Positions 5,960 through 7,455 of a stretch of 7,455 nt of DNA are shown here, one piece after another. Origin of the DNA: SCSIO-59966 sp046566185 (GTDB taxonomy: Bacteria > Actinomycetota > Actinomycetes > Actinomycetales > SCSIO-59966); assembly GCA_046566185.1 (NCBI GenBank), contig JBKHXE010000002.1, positions 1 through 7,455 on the forward strand. The letters are read 5' to 3'. Both the position numbers and the translations under genes were made by a program. Position 1 is the stretch's first letter, and each line of letters starts with the position of its first letter. The notes below the pieces were generated by a model. That model was given only the letters and a program-made list of their open reading frames with translations. It did no database searches and had not been told where the DNA came from.

Positions 5960-7321
5960 ATGACCACGACGACGACCGACCTCGACGCCCTGACCCCCCA
6001 GCAGGTCTACGAGCTCGACCGCGCGCACGTCTTCCACTCCTGGTCGGCGCAGGGGGCGATCCGGCCGATGGTCGTCACGCGCGCCGAGGGCTCCTACGTC
6101 TGGGACGGCGAGGGCAACCGCCTGCTCGACCTGTCGTCCCAGCTCGTCAACACCAACATCGGCCACCAGCACCCGCGGGTCGTCGCCGCCATCAAGGAGC
6201 AGGCCGACCGGCTGTGCACCGTGGCGCCGCAGCACGCGAACGCCGCCCGCGGCCGCGCCGCGCAGCTCATCGCCGAGCTCGCGCCGGGCGAGCTCGACCG
6301 GGTGTTCTTCACCAACGGCGGTGCGGACGCCGTCGAGCACGCGGTGCGGATGGCACGGCTGCACACCGGCCGTCACAAGGTGCTCTCCCGCTACCGCAGC
6401 TACCACGGCGGCACGCACCTCGCGGTCAACCTCACCGGCGACCCGCGCCGCTGGCCGTCCGACACCGGCAGCGCCGGCGTCGTGCACGTCGACGGGCCGT
6501 TCCTGTACCGCTCGCCGTTCCACTCCGAGAACGAGCAGCAGGAGTGCGAGCGGGCGCTCGAGCACCTCGAGCGTGTCATCGCCTTCGAGGGGCCGTCGAC
6601 GATCGCCGCGATCGTGCTGGAGACGGTGCCCGGCACGGCGGGCATCATGCCGCCGCCGCCCGGCTACCTCGCCGGCGTCCGCGAGCTGTGCGACCGCCAC
6701 GGCATCGTCTACGTCGCCGACGAGGTGATGGCCGGCTTCGGCCGCACCGGCGAGTGGTTCGCCGTCCAGCACTGGGACGTCGTCCCGGACCTCATCGCCT
6801 TCGCCAAGGGCGTGAACTCCGGCTACGTGCCGCTCGGCGGCGTCATCATCCACCCGCGCATCGCGGCCACCTTCGATTCCCGCGTGTACCCGGGCGGCCT
6901 CACGTACTCCGGGCACCCGCTCGCCACCGCGGCCGCCGTCGCCACCATCGAGGCGATGCGCGACGAGCGGATCGTCGAGAACGCCCGTGAGATCGGCGAG
7001 ACCGTGCTCGGGCCGGGCCTGCGCCGGCTCGCCGAGCGGCACCCCAGCGTGGGGGAGGTGCGCGGCCTCGGCGTCTTCTGGGCGCTCGAGCTCGTCGCCG
7101 ACCGCGCGACCCGCGAGCCGATCGCGCCGTACGGCGGCACCAGCCAGGCGATGACCGACCTCGTCGCCGCGTGCAAGGCGGCGGGGGTGCTGCCGTTCAC
7201 GAACTTTAACCGGCTGCACGTCGTGCCGCCGTGCACCATCACGCCCGACGAGGCCGAGGACGGCCTGGCCGCGCTGGACGTCGCGCTGTCCGCGGCCGAC
7301 GCCCACGTCACCACCCGCTGA
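5960..7321 (+). CDS. Class III PLP-dependent aminotransferase, probably acting on omega-amino acids
   Basis: This 453-residue protein is a fold-type I, class III aminotransferase. It shows SQLVNTNIGHQHP (60-72), the phosphate-binding region FTNGGADAVEHAVR (117-130), RSYHGG with Y148, VADEVMAGFGRTG with D254 contacting the PLP ring nitrogen, and AKGVNSGY with K283 as the PLP-binding lysine. Class III enzymes move amino groups from beta-alanine, taurine, GABA or similar amines to pyruvate or 2-oxoglutarate. Pairing with mmsA favours beta-alanine or 3-aminoisobutyrate, whose products are the MmsA substrates. Taurine-pyruvate aminotransferase is a possible alternative. The ATG at 5960 lies 5 bases after the mmsA stop; an in-frame GTG at 5951 overlaps that stop as GTGA and is also possible. 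Neither has a Shine-Dalgarno, so translation is probably coupled to mmsA. I see no frameshift or missing catalytic residue. Confidence 0.92.
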   Translation: MTTTTTDLDALTPQQVYELDRAHVFHSWSAQGAIRPMVVTRAEGSYVWDGEGNRLLDLSSQLVNTNIGHQHPRVVAAIKEQADRLCTVAPQHANAARGRAAQLIAELAPGELDRVFFTNGGADAVEHAVRMARLHTGRHKVLSRYRSYHGGTHLAVNLTGDPRRWPSDTGSAGVVHVDGPFLYRSPFHSENEQQECERALEHLERVIAFEGPSTIAAIVLETVPGTAGIMPPPPGYLAGVRELCDRHGIVYVADEVMAGFGRTGEWFAVQHWDVVPDLIAFAKGVNSGYVPLGGVIIHPRIAATFDSRVYPGGLTYSGHPLATAAAVATIEAMRDERIVENAREIGETVLGPGLRRLAERHPSVGEVRGLGVFWALELVADRATREPIAPYGGTSQAMTDLVAACKAAGVLPFTNFNRLHVVPPCTITPDEAEDGLAALDVALSAADAHVTTR

Positions 7322-7355
7322 CCCCTTCCGCCGCGCCGAGTGTGACTCTGGGAGC

Positions 7356-7374
7356 AGACACGCCGGGCGTGTCT
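7356..7374. promoter_or_regulatory. Perfect 19-bp palindrome downstream of the aminotransferase gene
   Basis: AGACACGCC at 7356-7364 and GGCGTGTCT at 7366-7374 are exact inverted copies around one G. The single-base centre suits binding of a dimeric regulator. A second inverted pair, CTGGGA at 7348-7353 and TCCCAG at 7380-7385, flanks it, so the RNA could also fold into a longer interrupted stem and act as the operon's terminator; no T-run follows. It starts 34 bases after the stop codon at 7319-7321. I do not recognise the binding protein. Confidence 0.5.
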
Positions 7375-7455
7375 ACCAGTCCCAGTTCCTCGGGTGCGGC
7401 GCCCGCGTCGGGCAGGGGAAGGACGTCACGGGGAGGCCTTGCTGGCTCGTCGTCG

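Noticed and set aside
5870..7306. A 478-residue open frame on the - strand opposite the aminotransferase gene
   Set aside because: It has no family motifs and lies entirely antisense to an intact, recognisable gene.
7430..7455. GGGGAGG followed by TTG at 7439 as the start of a next gene
   Set aside because: The spacing of two bases is too short for a normal ribosome-binding site and only five codons remain before the window ends, so no gene can be supported.

Overview
The window is very GC-rich, with G or C at almost every third codon position, densely packed genes, GTG starts and few strong Shine-Dalgarno sites. Together with the protein families present (PucR-type activator, secreted or membrane nuclease with an Excalibur-like tail), this points to a chromosome of a high-GC actinobacterium. 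A member of the Geodermatophilaceae or a nearby family is my best guess, but the sequence alone does not settle it.

Region 1 (2-1330, + strand) is the 3' part of a calcineurin-like metallophosphoesterase that carries the specialised C-terminal domain of one exported subfamily. It is followed by a perfect 17-bp hairpin that probably ends transcription. Region 2 (1474-2735, + strand) encodes a predicted membrane-anchored HNH nuclease: three N-terminal membrane segments, a Thr/Ser/Pro linker, an HNH (GmrSD C-terminal/DUF1524-like) domain and an Excalibur-like calcium-binding tail. As given, the gene is split between two frames. The break lies in the first copy of an 18-bp tandem repeat that is one C short, and adding that base restores one open frame of 420 residues.

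Region 3 (2732-7321) looks like a catabolic cassette. A PucR-family regulator on the - strand is transcribed away from a two-gene + strand operon. The operon encodes a CoA-acylating (methyl)malonate-semialdehyde dehydrogenase (mmsA) and a class III PLP-dependent aminotransferase. A consistent model is that the aminotransferase turns an omega-amino acid such as beta-alanine or 3-aminoisobutyrate into a semialdehyde. MmsA would then oxidise and decarboxylate it to acetyl-CoA or propionyl-CoA, and the PucR protein would sense the substrate and control the operon from the 76-bp divergent intergenic region. The real substrate cannot be read from sequence. The regulator and the nuclease gene converge tail to tail and share one CTAG tetramer as their two stop codons.

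Region 4 (7322-7455) is non-coding as far as I can see. It holds a perfect 19-bp palindrome, either an operator for the next gene or part of a terminator. I found no CRISPR array, insertion sequence, tRNA or rRNA. The most unusual items are the repeat-borne frameshift in the nuclease gene, the shared CTAG stop and the structured, possibly leaderless, PucR/mmsA promoter region.
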